A stretch of 64,000 nucleotides of DNA from Selenomonas ruminantium AC2024 (GTDB lineage: Bacteria; Bacillota; Negativicutes; Selenomonadales; Selenomonadaceae): positions 2,604,001-2,668,000 of the forward strand of contig NZ_JIAC01000001.1 of the NCBI RefSeq assembly GCF_000687995.1, given 5' to 3'. The notes under the pieces are model-generated. The model was not told the origin of the DNA, made no database searches, and was given only the letters and a program-made list of their open reading frames with translations. This document shows, piece by piece, positions 52,840 to 61,565 of this stretch (its first letter is position 1; every line of letters begins with the position of its first letter). A program made the translations under genes and the position numbers.

Positions 52840-54213
52840 TTAATAGCGCTTACGCTTCACCGAAGATGGATAGCCCAAAGCCTCACGGTATTTCATGACC
52901 GTGCGGCGGGAAATCTCCATCTTTCTTGTTTTCAAAAGTTCACAGAGTTTTTGGTCGCTCAAGGGCTTCTGCGGATTTTCTCCTTCGATAAGCTCCTTGA
53001 TGACGTCCTTGGCCTGACTGGCAATGAAATCTTCGCCGTCACCGCTCTTGGCCAGATTCGCGGTAAAGAACTTGCGCAAGGCGATAATGCCCCCCGGCAG
53101 TTCGGCGTACTTATTGGCCACAGCGCGGCTGACTGTGGACTCATGGACACCGATGGCATCGGCCACCTCCTGCATGGTCAGGGGGTGGAGTTTTTTCATG
53201 CCCTGTTCCAGAAAGTCCTGCTGTACGCGCACGATTTCTTCCACCACCTTCTTGATGGTGCTGCGGCGCTGTTCAATGCTGTTAATGAGCCAGGATGCGG
53301 CACTCAGCCGCTTGTTGATGTACTTTTGCGTGTCCTTGTCGTATTCCTCAGCATTTTTGTAGATGGAGGATATTTTGAGCTGCGGAATATATGTATCGTT
53401 GAGGTTTACCTGATAGCCGTTCGCGGTCTTGGACACCACCACATCGGGCGTGATGTAACTGGCCGCCTCCCCGCCATAGGCGCTGCCGGGCTTGGGGTCG
53501 AGCTTGCGGACGATATCCACGGCCACCTGCACATCAGCAGGCTTGCATTTTTCCGCCGCAGCAATTTCCTTAATGCGGGCATCGGCCACCTCCGGCAGAT
53601 GCTTGTCGATAACGGCAGCCACCAGCCCCTCATAAATGCCCAAGGCCTTAGCCTGAATCCGCAGGCACTCCGCCAAATCACGGGCGCCAACGCCCAACGG
53701 CTCAAAACTCTGAATAACCGCCAGTACCGCCTCAGCCTTTTCCTCCGTCACCTGCATGGTGGCGGCAATTTCCTTTAACGGCAGGGTCAGATATCCCCAA
53801 TCGTCAATCGAACCAATGATGAAGGTCGCAACGGCCAAATCTTCTTCCGCCTGAAAGGCAAATTCAGCCTGCTCCAACAGTTCCCGCTCCAAAGTCGTAC
53901 TGACCGGCGTAGCCGATTCAAAAACGTGTTCGCGGGAACTGGCATCACTAAAGCCGCCATTGGAGGTATTGCCATCTCCTTCGAGATACTCGGCTAAAGC
54001 AGAAAGATTCTCCGCCCGCAGATTCTCCATCTGCCGCGTATCGGCGCCATCGCCATATTCCATCTCCAGAGCGGGATTTTCCAAGTATTCCTTTTCTATC
54101 TCAGCCTTCAAATCCTGCGCCGACAGCTGCAGAATCTGAATAGCCTGCTGCAGCTTCATGGTCATCGCCAGATGCTGCGACAGGTTCATATTTAGTGATT
54201 GTTCCTGATGCAT
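52840..54213 (-). CDS. rpoN: RNA polymerase sigma-54 factor
   Basis: Enhancer-dependent sigma factor of 457 aa. Region I is Gln/Leu-rich (LAMTMKLQQAIQILQLSAQDLKAEI), followed by an acidic linker (about 55-115), the core-binding domain (about 120-320), the helix-turn-helix MQEVADAIGVHESTVSRAV, and the C-terminal RpoN box SRRTVMKYREALG near residue 440. It follows the hexokinase gene by 40 bp and may be co-transcribed with it. No enhancer-binding protein is in this window. Confidence 0.95.
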   Translation of the reverse strand: MHQEQSLNMNLSQHLAMTMKLQQAIQILQLSAQDLKAEIEKEYLENPALEMEYGDGADTRQMENLRAENLSALAEYLEGDGNTSNGGFSDASSREHVFESATPVSTTLERELLEQAEFAFQAEEDLAVATFIIGSIDDWGYLTLPLKEIAATMQVTEEKAEAVLAVIQSFEPLGVGARDLAECLRIQAKALGIYEGLVAAVIDKHLPEVADARIKEIAAAEKCKPADVQVAVDIVRKLDPKPGSAYGGEAASYITPDVVVSKTANGYQVNLNDTYIPQLKISSIYKNAEEYDKDTQKYINKRLSAASWLINSIEQRRSTIKKVVEEIVRVQQDFLEQGMKKLHPLTMQEVADAIGVHESTVSRAVANKYAELPGGIIALRKFFTANLAKSGDGEDFIASQAKDVIKELIEGENPQKPLSDQKLCELLKTRKMEISRRTVMKYREALGYPSSVKRKRY

Positions 54214-54253
54214 GGGAAAAACGCTCCTTCAATGAATAGGCGCACCTATGGTC

Positions 54254-55531
54254 TTACTTCTGGGACATGGCTGCGGCAATCGCTGCGCCCAGGCCGCTGC
54301 CGCCGTTTTCCAGTACCGTATCAATAACTGCGGCTTCCTCACCGAGAAGTTCGGACAGCGCGCGCATAATGTTTTCTTTGGCCAGCGGCATCTTTTCGTA
54401 AACCGAACCGTCAATGGCAATGTGCTGTTTCTGTGCCTTGCCGCTGCCAGCCTGCTGCCAGATGATGCCCACAAAGGACGCCGTCACGAGGCGGGCAGAA
54501 CGGATAACCAGCGTACTGGCCAGTTTCTGCACCTTCTCCACATCTTCGGCTGCAATATCATGGCCCGTCTTAGCCTTGATGATTTCGGCAACCTTATCGG
54601 CTTCATTGATGATATTGCTCATATCAATGCTCGTAAAGCCGTAGTTCTGGCCCTTTTCTTCCAGCAGTTCAGCCATAGCCATGCCAAAAAGCTCGCCCAT
54701 GTAACGGCCGGAAACCATTTTTTCCAAACGCTGTTCGCCCGGCTTTTCGGATGCTTCATCATATTCGATATCCAGACGGCTCGGCACGAGCTTCATGAAG
54801 CCGCCGGATTCCAGATTGAGAATCATCGGCGCATCGCCGCTTTCCGCATAGGGTTCGAGGTAGCAGGTATTGTGGCCCGTAGCATAGATGGAACCGATGT
54901 AGATATCCGGCTGTTTGTAGGCTGCAGCCAGGAGAACGGCTACCGTATCGTTGATGACAGCCGTCGGTTCAACATTGTCAATACCCTGACGATGCAGAGC
55001 TTCTTTTAAGAGGTCATTGACCACCTTGCCCTCAACACCCGGCGTAGCAAATTCCTTCGTCCAGATGATGAGTTTGGCATTGTAAAGGTTCGTCTGTTCC
55101 GAGGGGAAAGAGAAGGTATGACCCAAGAGATATTTTTTCTCATGGTCGCCGTCAATGGCTTCATCTACGAGTTCAGCGATGAAGTCAAACATTTCCTCAG
55201 CCGTGGAATCTGCGCCGATGAAATCGTATACACCTTCCACCTTCAGCGGCTTAGCCACCTTTTTGAGAACTTCGAACTTGCCTTCGCCCATGAGCTTAAT
55301 CCGCAAAACACGCAGGTTCGTGCCGCCGAAGTCCAGTGCCAGATATTCGCCAGTCTCCTTGCCGGAGGGCAGGCCCAGATAGGATTTGAGCATACGAAGC
55401 GAAGATTCGTCCGGATTCTTGAGCCCCAAACGCAAATCATAACGGAAATCAGCGGCAATCTCCCTAAGCTGCTCGCTGTTCACCGTGAATTCATCAATAA
55501 GCTGTGCAAAATGTTCCTGATTAAAAGCCAT
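54254..55531 (-). CDS. Eukaryotic-type hexokinase
   Basis: ATP-dependent sugar kinase of 425 aa of the hexokinase (not ROK or bacterial glucokinase) family. Phosphate-1 loop YLALDFGGTNLRVLRI (about residue 63), sugar-binding GHTFSFPSEQTN, the catalytic Asp in AVINDTVAVLLAAAY, NLESGGFMKLVPS, and a C-terminal GGSGLGAAIAAA are present. Hexokinases of this class are scattered in bacteria. A TATAAT (minus strand, 55576-55581) precedes it with only a weak -35. Its 40-bp gap to rpoN suggests a shared transcript. Confidence 0.9.
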   Translation of the reverse strand: MAFNQEHFAQLIDEFTVNSEQLREIAADFRYDLRLGLKNPDESSLRMLKSYLGLPSGKETGEYLALDFGGTNLRVLRIKLMGEGKFEVLKKVAKPLKVEGVYDFIGADSTAEEMFDFIAELVDEAIDGDHEKKYLLGHTFSFPSEQTNLYNAKLIIWTKEFATPGVEGKVVNDLLKEALHRQGIDNVEPTAVINDTVAVLLAAAYKQPDIYIGSIYATGHNTCYLEPYAESGDAPMILNLESGGFMKLVPSRLDIEYDEASEKPGEQRLEKMVSGRYMGELFGMAMAELLEEKGQNYGFTSIDMSNIINEADKVAEIIKAKTGHDIAAEDVEKVQKLASTLVIRSARLVTASFVGIIWQQAGSGKAQKQHIAIDGSVYEKMPLAKENIMRALSELLGEEAAVIDTVLENGGSGLGAAIAAAMSQK

Positions 55532-55627
55532 TTTCTATTCCCCTTTAACATTTTTCTAATAGAAATACATTTCTTATTATAGCGTTTTCCCGCATTTTTT
55601 CCTAGTACTTATTCTGAAACTGTTTTC

Positions 55628-56527
55628 TTATTGCAAAACGCCGGCTCCATTGAAATCCGGCACATATTCTTCCGATGCACTGCGGCGCTCCTGCACATAG
55701 ACATTTTCCATGCCCAAATCCAGCACATAATCCACCACGGACTCATATTCAAACGTCGTCAGGCGGCGGTTGATTTTCTTATGCTCAGAGGCTTTATACA
55801 TCGGCGTATACTGATTCATCAAACTCACCTGAATCGTCCGGCCAAAGTTTTCCCAGAGCCATTTCATGAGTTCCATGCTCTCATGGCGATGTCCCGGCAA
55901 GACCATATGGCGCACCAAAACGCCTTTTTTCATTTGCCCGTTATCTGCATACTGCACCGGCCCCGTTATTTCCACCATCTTTTTAATGGCTGCACTGGCA
56001 TGGGAAAAATAATCTGCCGCAGCAGAATACACCCCGCCACTCTCTGCACTCATGTATTTCAAATCCGGCAGAAAAATATCCACATAGCCCCGCAGGGCCT
56101 CAACCGTTTCTACCGTTTCATAACCGCTAGAATTATAGACCACAGGCAGGTGAAAGCCCCTCTCCTTTGCCATATCTAGCGCCGCAATAATCTGCGGTAC
56201 ATAATGCGTTGGGGTCACGAGGTCGAGCGTAGCTGCCTCCCGCGCCTGCTGTTCGAGAAAAATCTCTGCCAGCCGCTCCACAGAAACTTCCTGCCCTTTG
56301 CCGCCATGACTGATTTCATGGTTTTGACAATATACACAGCGCAGATTGCAGTAGGAGAAAAAGACTGTACCAGCGCCCCGCTCTCCTACTAGACAAGGCT
56401 CCTCCCACTGATGCAGGGAAACCAGCGCAATGCACACCTTCTCCCCCGCACCGCAAAAGCCCGCCCGCTGGGTGCGATTGGCACCACAGCGGCGCGGGCA
56501 GAGATTACAATTCGTAATATCTAACAT
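55628..56527 (-). CDS. Radical SAM protein related to pyruvate formate-lyase activating enzymes
   Basis: A 299-aa protein with the radical SAM cluster motif CNLRCVYCQN (about residue 60) and an N-terminal Cys set CNLCPRRCGANR plus GFCGAGEKV that could hold another Fe-S centre. Later segments DIFLPDLKYMS and VRHMVLPGHRHESMELMKWLWENFG resemble the PflX/YgiQ-neighbour type of activases. The substrate is unknown; no glycyl radical enzyme is near. The N-terminal cluster and length match that subgroup better than true PflA. Confidence 0.85.
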   Translation of the reverse strand: MLDITNCNLCPRRCGANRTQRAGFCGAGEKVCIALVSLHQWEEPCLVGERGAGTVFFSYCNLRCVYCQNHEISHGGKGQEVSVERLAEIFLEQQAREAATLDLVTPTHYVPQIIAALDMAKERGFHLPVVYNSSGYETVETVEALRGYVDIFLPDLKYMSAESGGVYSAAADYFSHASAAIKKMVEITGPVQYADNGQMKKGVLVRHMVLPGHRHESMELMKWLWENFGRTIQVSLMNQYTPMYKASEHKKINRRLTTFEYESVVDYVLDLGMENVYVQERRSASEEYVPDFNGAGVLQ

Positions 56528-56571
56528 TTGCGTTATCTTCCTTTAAATCTGTTTTCATTAAAAAGGCTCGT

Positions 56572-56964
56572 TTAAGCGTTTACCATTTTTTTATACCAAT
56601 CTTGTAATAAAGCTTCGTAAACATATATACGCTCTGCCAGCTCTTTTGCCATATCTTCATCATAAGTATGAGCCGTCAGATTGCGGTCGTCTACCATTTT
56701 TAATGCCTGCTCTGTTTCCTCATCGCTAAAAATACCAACATCACGAAGGCTGCGAATCACCTTCTTCGGCGAGGCCGCATCCAAACCTTCGCGGTCATAC
56801 AGATAATCCTTGCCGCATTTCCACATAATTTCAAAACAAAATTCAAACCGCTGAATCAATCCGTCACGCTCGATTTCGCTTAGATTATCCTTGCTTACCG
56901 CTTCATGCAGACGTGCCAAAGCTCGAGCCGCCCCTTGAAAACGCTTGCTGTCCATCAGTTCCAT
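56572..56964 (-). CDS. HI0074-type nucleotidyltransferase partner (HEPN fold)
   Basis: A 130-aa all-helical protein (SKRFQGAARALARLHEAV, IQRFEFCFEIMWKCGKDYL) with the HEPN motif Arg-x4-His in DDRNLTAHTYDED (about residue 92). Members pair with minimal nucleotidyltransferases; in type VII toxin-antitoxin systems the HEPN subunit is an RNase toxin silenced by AMPylation, whereas the HI0074 branch has been called substrate-binding. It overlaps its partner gene by 10 bp. Which role applies here is open. Confidence 0.85.
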   Translation of the reverse strand: MELMDSKRFQGAARALARLHEAVSKDNLSEIERDGLIQRFEFCFEIMWKCGKDYLYDREGLDAASPKKVIRSLRDVGIFSDEETEQALKMVDDRNLTAHTYDEDMAKELAERIYVYEALLQDWYKKMVNA

Positions 56965-57242
56965 CGAATACCATCCTTTCTGATTTCCTCGCGCAATGAT
57001 TCTGCGGCTCTGCTCATATCTACAATATCCACACGATAAGGAATGGTCGATTCTTCTAGTTGCTCCCGCAGGTCAGCGATTTTCCGCTCATTAGGCACAC
57101 CCAAAAATTCTACCGCCACATCCACATCCGAACCATGCCGTGCAGTACCTCGTGCCCAGGAGCCGAAAAGATATATATTTACTTCTTCATCAGCCAGCAC
57201 AGACAGTACCATCTGGCGTATGCGGTCTATGTAAATATTCAT
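56955..57242 (-). CDS. Minimal nucleotidyltransferase (MNT) of a two-gene MNT/HEPN pair
   Basis: A 95-aa DNA-polymerase-beta-like nucleotidyltransferase. The catalytic signature GSWARGTARHGSDVDVAV (about residues 27-44) has the GS motif and the Asp-x-Asp pair, and a third carboxylate lies in YRVDIVDMS. Expected to transfer nucleotides to a protein or small substrate together with the HEPN partner that follows in a 10-bp overlap. A fused version of the same two domains is 1.8 kb away. Confidence 0.88.
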   Translation of the reverse strand: MNIYIDRIRQMVLSVLADEEVNIYLFGSWARGTARHGSDVDVAVEFLGVPNERKIADLREQLEESTIPYRVDIVDMSRAAESLREEIRKDGIRWN

Positions 57243-57280
57243 AAATATTCTCCCTCAAGAATCTCCTTTCCTGCTTTTTC

Positions 57281-58060
57281 TTATGGTTTGAACTCCTCTA
57301 TACTTTGTCTGATGAACGCCACCATGGAATCCATCATAAATTCCACAAATACTGTGCTGTCCTCACTATCCTGACTCATAGCCAACGCTTCAATGTACTT
57401 AGCCTTGTTTTCCTTCTTCAAAATGCTAGGAAGCAGCCCCTTCTCCATCTGTATCATATTCATCAGCAGACGGCAGGTGCGCCCGTTGCCATCCACCCAC
57501 GGATGAATAGATACAAGGCGATAATGCGCTTCAAAGGACAAAGCATAAATTGCAGCCGCATCTATGAATGGCCTTTGTCGTTCAACATTCAGCCATTTAC
57601 AAAAGTCCTCCAACCGTTGTGGCACTTTCTGATAGCTAAGATAAGACTTTCCGCCCCGGCCTGCGCTGACATTGACCAGCCGCAAATCTCCTGCTGAGGA
57701 ATCAAAACTTCCCAAAGCTGTAGTATAACTACTGCCCGTATTACGCATGACAAGTGCCGACAAATGCTTTAGAAAGTCCACCGTGATGGAAGGCTTCTTG
57801 TCCAATAAGCCATTCACATAATCATAAGCCCGTTTAAGGTCAAGATTCATCATCTGTTCCGTGACATTATGACCGCCAGGAACTATCCCCTCGTCAAACA
57901 TAAGGGTATTTTCTATCTCTGTTACGGTTGAGCCCTCGATAGCTGTAGAATGGGTAATAATCGAATACAGATAAAGCTTTTGAAAATCAAATTGCTCCGC
58001 TATCCCCAAGCGATTAAATTCTTGTAAAACATTATTCAGTTCATTGTAAATTGTATTCAT
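57281..58060 (-). CDS. Fic-domain AMPylator-type protein
   Basis: Fic proteins attach AMP or other nucleotides to target hydroxyls. The 259-aa protein carries the core HPWVDGNGRTCRLLMN (about residue 187; catalytic His, acidic residue and Arg kept) and, near the N-terminus, the inhibitory helix motif STAIEG (about residue 38), the S/T-x-x-x-E-G/N form that blocks ATP binding in auto-inhibited Fic proteins. The glutamate is intact. It lies 38 bp upstream of the MNT gene. Confidence 0.92.
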   Translation of the reverse strand: MNTIYNELNNVLQEFNRLGIAEQFDFQKLYLYSIITHSTAIEGSTVTEIENTLMFDEGIVPGGHNVTEQMMNLDLKRAYDYVNGLLDKKPSITVDFLKHLSALVMRNTGSSYTTALGSFDSSAGDLRLVNVSAGRGGKSYLSYQKVPQRLEDFCKWLNVERQRPFIDAAAIYALSFEAHYRLVSIHPWVDGNGRTCRLLMNMIQMEKGLLPSILKKENKAKYIEALAMSQDSEDSTVFVEFMMDSMVAFIRQSIEEFKP

Positions 58061-58092
58061 CCTGGATACTCCTCAACCTTCACTGCGCCTCG

Positions 58093-58791
58093 CTATCCTT
58101 CCACATCCAGCCGCAAGTTATTCAGCCGTGCCCGGATTTCCTGCCAATCCGGCATATTCTTTGCCACATAGCCATAAAATCTCGCATTATGGTGTTTCTC
58201 AATCAGATGGGTCAATTCGTGAAGAATCACATACTCCAAACATATCGTTGGCTTCTGCGCTAACTGCACGTTGAGCCAAATTCTTTTGGCCACGATATTG
58301 CAGGTGCCCCAGCGGGTCTTCATATACTTGGTACGCCATTCCTTAGATTTCAGCCCCGTAATCTTTTCCCATTTAGGCAGCAGCACTTCGACTTTCTTAA
58401 TCAGCTCCGCCCGATAGACTTCCCGCATAAACTTCTCCCGCCAGTCCACACTGGACTTTTTCGGCAGATACAGCAGAATTTTATCGCCCATGATTTGATA
58501 GGCGGGCTTCTGCGACTCGATAACCACAAGGCGATAAGGCTTCCCCCATAGGTAAAACGTCTCCCCTGACACATACTGCCGCTTGGCTGCGCGGGGCTGC
58601 TCCTGAAACTTCTTTATCTGCCGCCGAACCCAGGGAAGATTACTGCGGGCAAAGAGTTCAATGGCTTTATTCGGCACACGCAAGGGCGCAGAAATAACCA
58701 CCCTGCCACAGGGTGGTTTGACATAGAGGTGCATATTCTTGATTTTCTTCTTTTGTACTTCAATGGCAAATTCTGCCACCTGCATCTGCAT
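58093..58791 (-). CDS. YgjP-type zinc metallopeptidase (DUF45/SprT-like)
   Basis: A 232-aa protein with the gluzincin motif HELTHLIEKHHNARFYGYV (about residue 188), in which His-Glu-x-x-His and a later His bind zinc. The N-half is a beta-rich part (NMHLYVKPPCGRVVISAP, YVSGETFYLWGKPYRL). The family is often encoded beside restriction-modification and other defence genes; substrates are unproven. It is 32 bp upstream of the Fic gene and 10 bp after the fused MNT-HEPN gene. Confidence 0.9.
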   Translation of the reverse strand: MQMQVAEFAIEVQKKKIKNMHLYVKPPCGRVVISAPLRVPNKAIELFARSNLPWVRRQIKKFQEQPRAAKRQYVSGETFYLWGKPYRLVVIESQKPAYQIMGDKILLYLPKKSSVDWREKFMREVYRAELIKKVEVLLPKWEKITGLKSKEWRTKYMKTRWGTCNIVAKRIWLNVQLAQKPTICLEYVILHELTHLIEKHHNARFYGYVAKNMPDWQEIRARLNNLRLDVEG

Positions 58792-58801
58792 CAGTAAAAC
58801 C

Positions 58802-59500
58802 TCATTCTGCAGCGGTTAACCGCTGTCTCAATTCTTCGCGCAAAGCCTGCAAAGCTGCTATATAAACGGAAAAGACCATTTCCATCACCGTTAATGCCCG
58901 TTCTTCATCATAAACATGAATGGCCACATTCCGTTTTTTCAACATATCCAACCAGACTTTTTCATCTTTAAGCCAGCCCAGTTTATACGCTGCCTTAAAA
59001 ATCTCTCTGGGAGAACCCGTAGTCGCTTCCATCACACCATATAATTCCAATGTTTCCTTCAGCGATTTCCACGCCAGTTCAAAAGTGAGATTAAACTGGC
59101 CAATTATCCCCATACGATAGATCTCATTTTTAGCCGCCATTTCCTTGTCTGCCTGTTCCAGCACACTTAAGCAACTAGCAAATGATTCATATTTTTTCAT
59201 TTCAGCTACTCCCAAATGGTATAAGTCGATTCCATCACTGTCAATCTCGCTGCGCAGAGATTCTGATATGGACTCATCCATATCAACTACATCAAATGAT
59301 AACAGCGTATTCGTCTTTTCTTCTACGGCCAAAGAAAACCCCAAAATATCTCCGCCCGCCACAGCTAAATCTATATCACTATGTGCGTGATTATCGCCGC
59401 GCGCCCTAGAGCCAAACAAAAGAAGTTTCGCTATTTTATAGGACTTCGCTATGCTAATAATTTCTATTAAGATTTCCCTGTCAAGATTATAGTGGCTCAT
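58802..59500 (-). CDS. Fused nucleotidyltransferase-HEPN protein
   Basis: A 232-aa single chain that joins the two functions encoded separately at 56572-57242. Residues about 1-105 form the nucleotidyltransferase (LLLFGSRARGDNHAHSDIDLAV, LSFDVVDMDES), and about 110-225 the HI0074-like helical domain with Arg-x4-His in KKRNVAIHVYDE. Start ATG at 59500 with AAGGGGAAC; the longer frame to 59683 overlaps the neighbouring gene. The two systems share little sequence outside motifs, so this is not a recent duplicate. Function and targets unknown. Confidence 0.85.
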   Translation of the reverse strand: MSHYNLDREILIEIISIAKSYKIAKLLLFGSRARGDNHAHSDIDLAVAGGDILGFSLAVEEKTNTLLSFDVVDMDESISESLRSEIDSDGIDLYHLGVAEMKKYESFASCLSVLEQADKEMAAKNEIYRMGIIGQFNLTFELAWKSLKETLELYGVMEATTGSPREIFKAAYKLGWLKDEKVWLDMLKKRNVAIHVYDEERALTVMEMVFSVYIAALQALREELRQRLTAAE

Positions 59501-59546
59501 TCTGTTCCCCTTAAATACCTGTTCACAAGTTCTTCTATCTGTACAG

Positions 59547-61565
59547 CTATCTTCCCTTTTCATCCAAAATCTTCTGGTCGAGTATTGGCCCATATTTTGG
59601 CCGCCACCACGATATAGCTCGGATGGCGTTGATATAATCCTGCATGGCCAGGTCGTCGATAACGGGTGTTTCGCCACCCGCAATAGCTTCCGGCACTAAT
59701 GGTACAGTATCGGCCTTGCCGATGGCTGTCCGTGTAATCCAGAAGCCGTAGTTTACGCCTTTTGTGCTGGTAGTGGTAAGGCTCTGCCCCAATGCTATAT
59801 AACCTGTGCCTTTAGGCGCAGTGAGTTCCATCAGTGTTGGGAATATATCAATCTGACTGCCCGCACTGTCGGCCAGCAAAGTGCCCTTATGGATATTTTT
59901 CCCCGTCACAATAAAAGGAATGCCGTAGCGGGCATACATATCCGGCTGTTTTTCGATATTGTAGCGGTCACCATGGTCGCCGACAATGACAAACAGGCTG
60001 TCAGGATATTTTGCCTTGACCTCCCGCACGAATTTGACCAGTTCCCGCTGAGCATACCAGTAATGACCGAGTTCCCGCAGGAGTTCTTCGTCCTGCTGAT
60101 AAGCCGCAGGCAGTGACACCCGCACCTTTTCCTTGTCAAAGCCCTTGGCCTCTACATCCACATCATAGGGTGAATGATTCGACGCATTGAGGATGATAGT
60201 AAAGCTGGGCGCATCTGTCAACCGTTCCATGATATTGGCATAAAGGCATTCATCCTCACAGCCCCAGACACTGCCCGGCACATCACCGAAATCGCCGCGA
60301 CTGTAGAAATGCTGAAAGCCCTGCGCCTGCGTAAAGGCACCAATGCGCTCCCAAGTGGCCGGCCCAGCATAGAAAAAGTTCGTTTCATAGCCGAGTTTTG
60401 CCATCTGCGGTGCACTGGCTGTCGGATAGGGTGCCGCAAAGGATTCCGGCATGGTGGTCAAATAGAGGTTAGCATCCGCTACACCTGCCACCGAACCGGT
60501 CACGGCCGATACGGTGCTTGCGCCATTGGGCAGGAAGGTCGGACAATAATCCGTATCCTCAGCCGCCACTAGCCCGCGCAAATCTTCGGCAATCGGAATA
60601 TCCTTATACTTATCCAACAGCGGCCAGTTGGCCAGACTTTCGGAGAGAATCACAAAGACATGGCGCGGCGGCTGTTCCGTTCCCTGTACCACATTTCTTT
60701 GCAGGTAAACATCGAGATTATTCGTATCCGCAGGCTTGCCGCTTAGGTTGGCGGCCAACTGCTGAATATCCTCCATCGTGAAATCCAGCCCATTGCAGGC
60801 CATCATACGGCTGTTGAGGTTATAGGCACGGTAGATGGCCTGTGGATTGTCAAGGATTGCTTCATTTAAGAACTCATCCTTGGTCACACCGGCATTTTCC
60901 CAATCCACCGCCGTCTGCCAGCCCAAACTGCCGCCGAAGATGCCCAGCAGCACCGCTACATACACGAGCGCAAGGAAGGCGGTACGAATGACCAGCTTTC
61001 CCCATAACGGCCAATGGGCAATGGGCAGTAAGGGCATTTGCCAAGCCAGCAGTCTGCGCAAAAGTTGCCAAAGTACAAAGGTCAGCAGCATTGCCCCCGC
61101 AAAGCGGGCCGGCAGTGCATACTGGTCAACCATGGTCCAGAAGAGTGCGCCCCAGTCCTCATTCATCCCCGTAAAAATCATCTGATTGAAATTCATGCGG
61201 TAGATGCGGTAATAGGGAAAGCTGGCCATATAGAGGATGGATAACGCCATAAGCAACAGACCGTTTATCCCCAGCCATAGATATTTCTCGATTTTGGGCA
61301 GGAGATAATGCGCCGTAAAGGCAGGCACAAAGCTAATGAGCGTCAACGCCCCTGCCGTCTGCATACTCAGACGACTGCCCCGCCAGAGAGCCAAGGCAAT
61401 ATCTGCGCTACTTGTCTGTGGCCCCCAATAGTCATTGAGCCACAGAATAAAAAAGAGCCGGAAAAGGGAAAGGACTGCCAGGTAAAAAGCATATACCTTC
61501 AGTCCTTCTACAATAACCCTATGAAAATTTTCCCAACTCAAACGTGTAGGGAAATTTATACTCAT
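59547..61565 (-). CDS. LtaS/OpgB-like sulfatase-fold phosphoglycerol transferase
   Basis: Integral membrane enzyme of 672 aa: about five or six N-terminal helices (residues about 20-230) and a large extracytoplasmic alkaline-phosphatase-superfamily domain. Sequence marks are HVFVILSESLANW, LPNGASTVSAVTGSVAG (nucleophile Thr/Ser region), LNASNHSPYDVDVEA and VIVGDHGDRYNIEK with metal ligands. In a diderm it may transfer phosphoglycerol or phosphoethanolamine to an envelope glycan or LPS rather than make lipoteichoic acid. It overlaps the deoR stop by 4 bp, so they form an operon. Confidence 0.85.
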   Translation of the reverse strand: MSINFPTRLSWENFHRVIVEGLKVYAFYLAVLSLFRLFFILWLNDYWGPQTSSADIALALWRGSRLSMQTAGALTLISFVPAFTAHYLLPKIEKYLWLGINGLLLMALSILYMASFPYYRIYRMNFNQMIFTGMNEDWGALFWTMVDQYALPARFAGAMLLTFVLWQLLRRLLAWQMPLLPIAHWPLWGKLVIRTAFLALVYVAVLLGIFGGSLGWQTAVDWENAGVTKDEFLNEAILDNPQAIYRAYNLNSRMMACNGLDFTMEDIQQLAANLSGKPADTNNLDVYLQRNVVQGTEQPPRHVFVILSESLANWPLLDKYKDIPIAEDLRGLVAAEDTDYCPTFLPNGASTVSAVTGSVAGVADANLYLTTMPESFAAPYPTASAPQMAKLGYETNFFYAGPATWERIGAFTQAQGFQHFYSRGDFGDVPGSVWGCEDECLYANIMERLTDAPSFTIILNASNHSPYDVDVEAKGFDKEKVRVSLPAAYQQDEELLRELGHYWYAQRELVKFVREVKAKYPDSLFVIVGDHGDRYNIEKQPDMYARYGIPFIVTGKNIHKGTLLADSAGSQIDIFPTLMELTAPKGTGYIALGQSLTTTSTKGVNYGFWITRTAIGKADTVPLVPEAIAGGETPVIDDLAMQDYINAIRAISWWRPKYGPILDQKILDEKGR

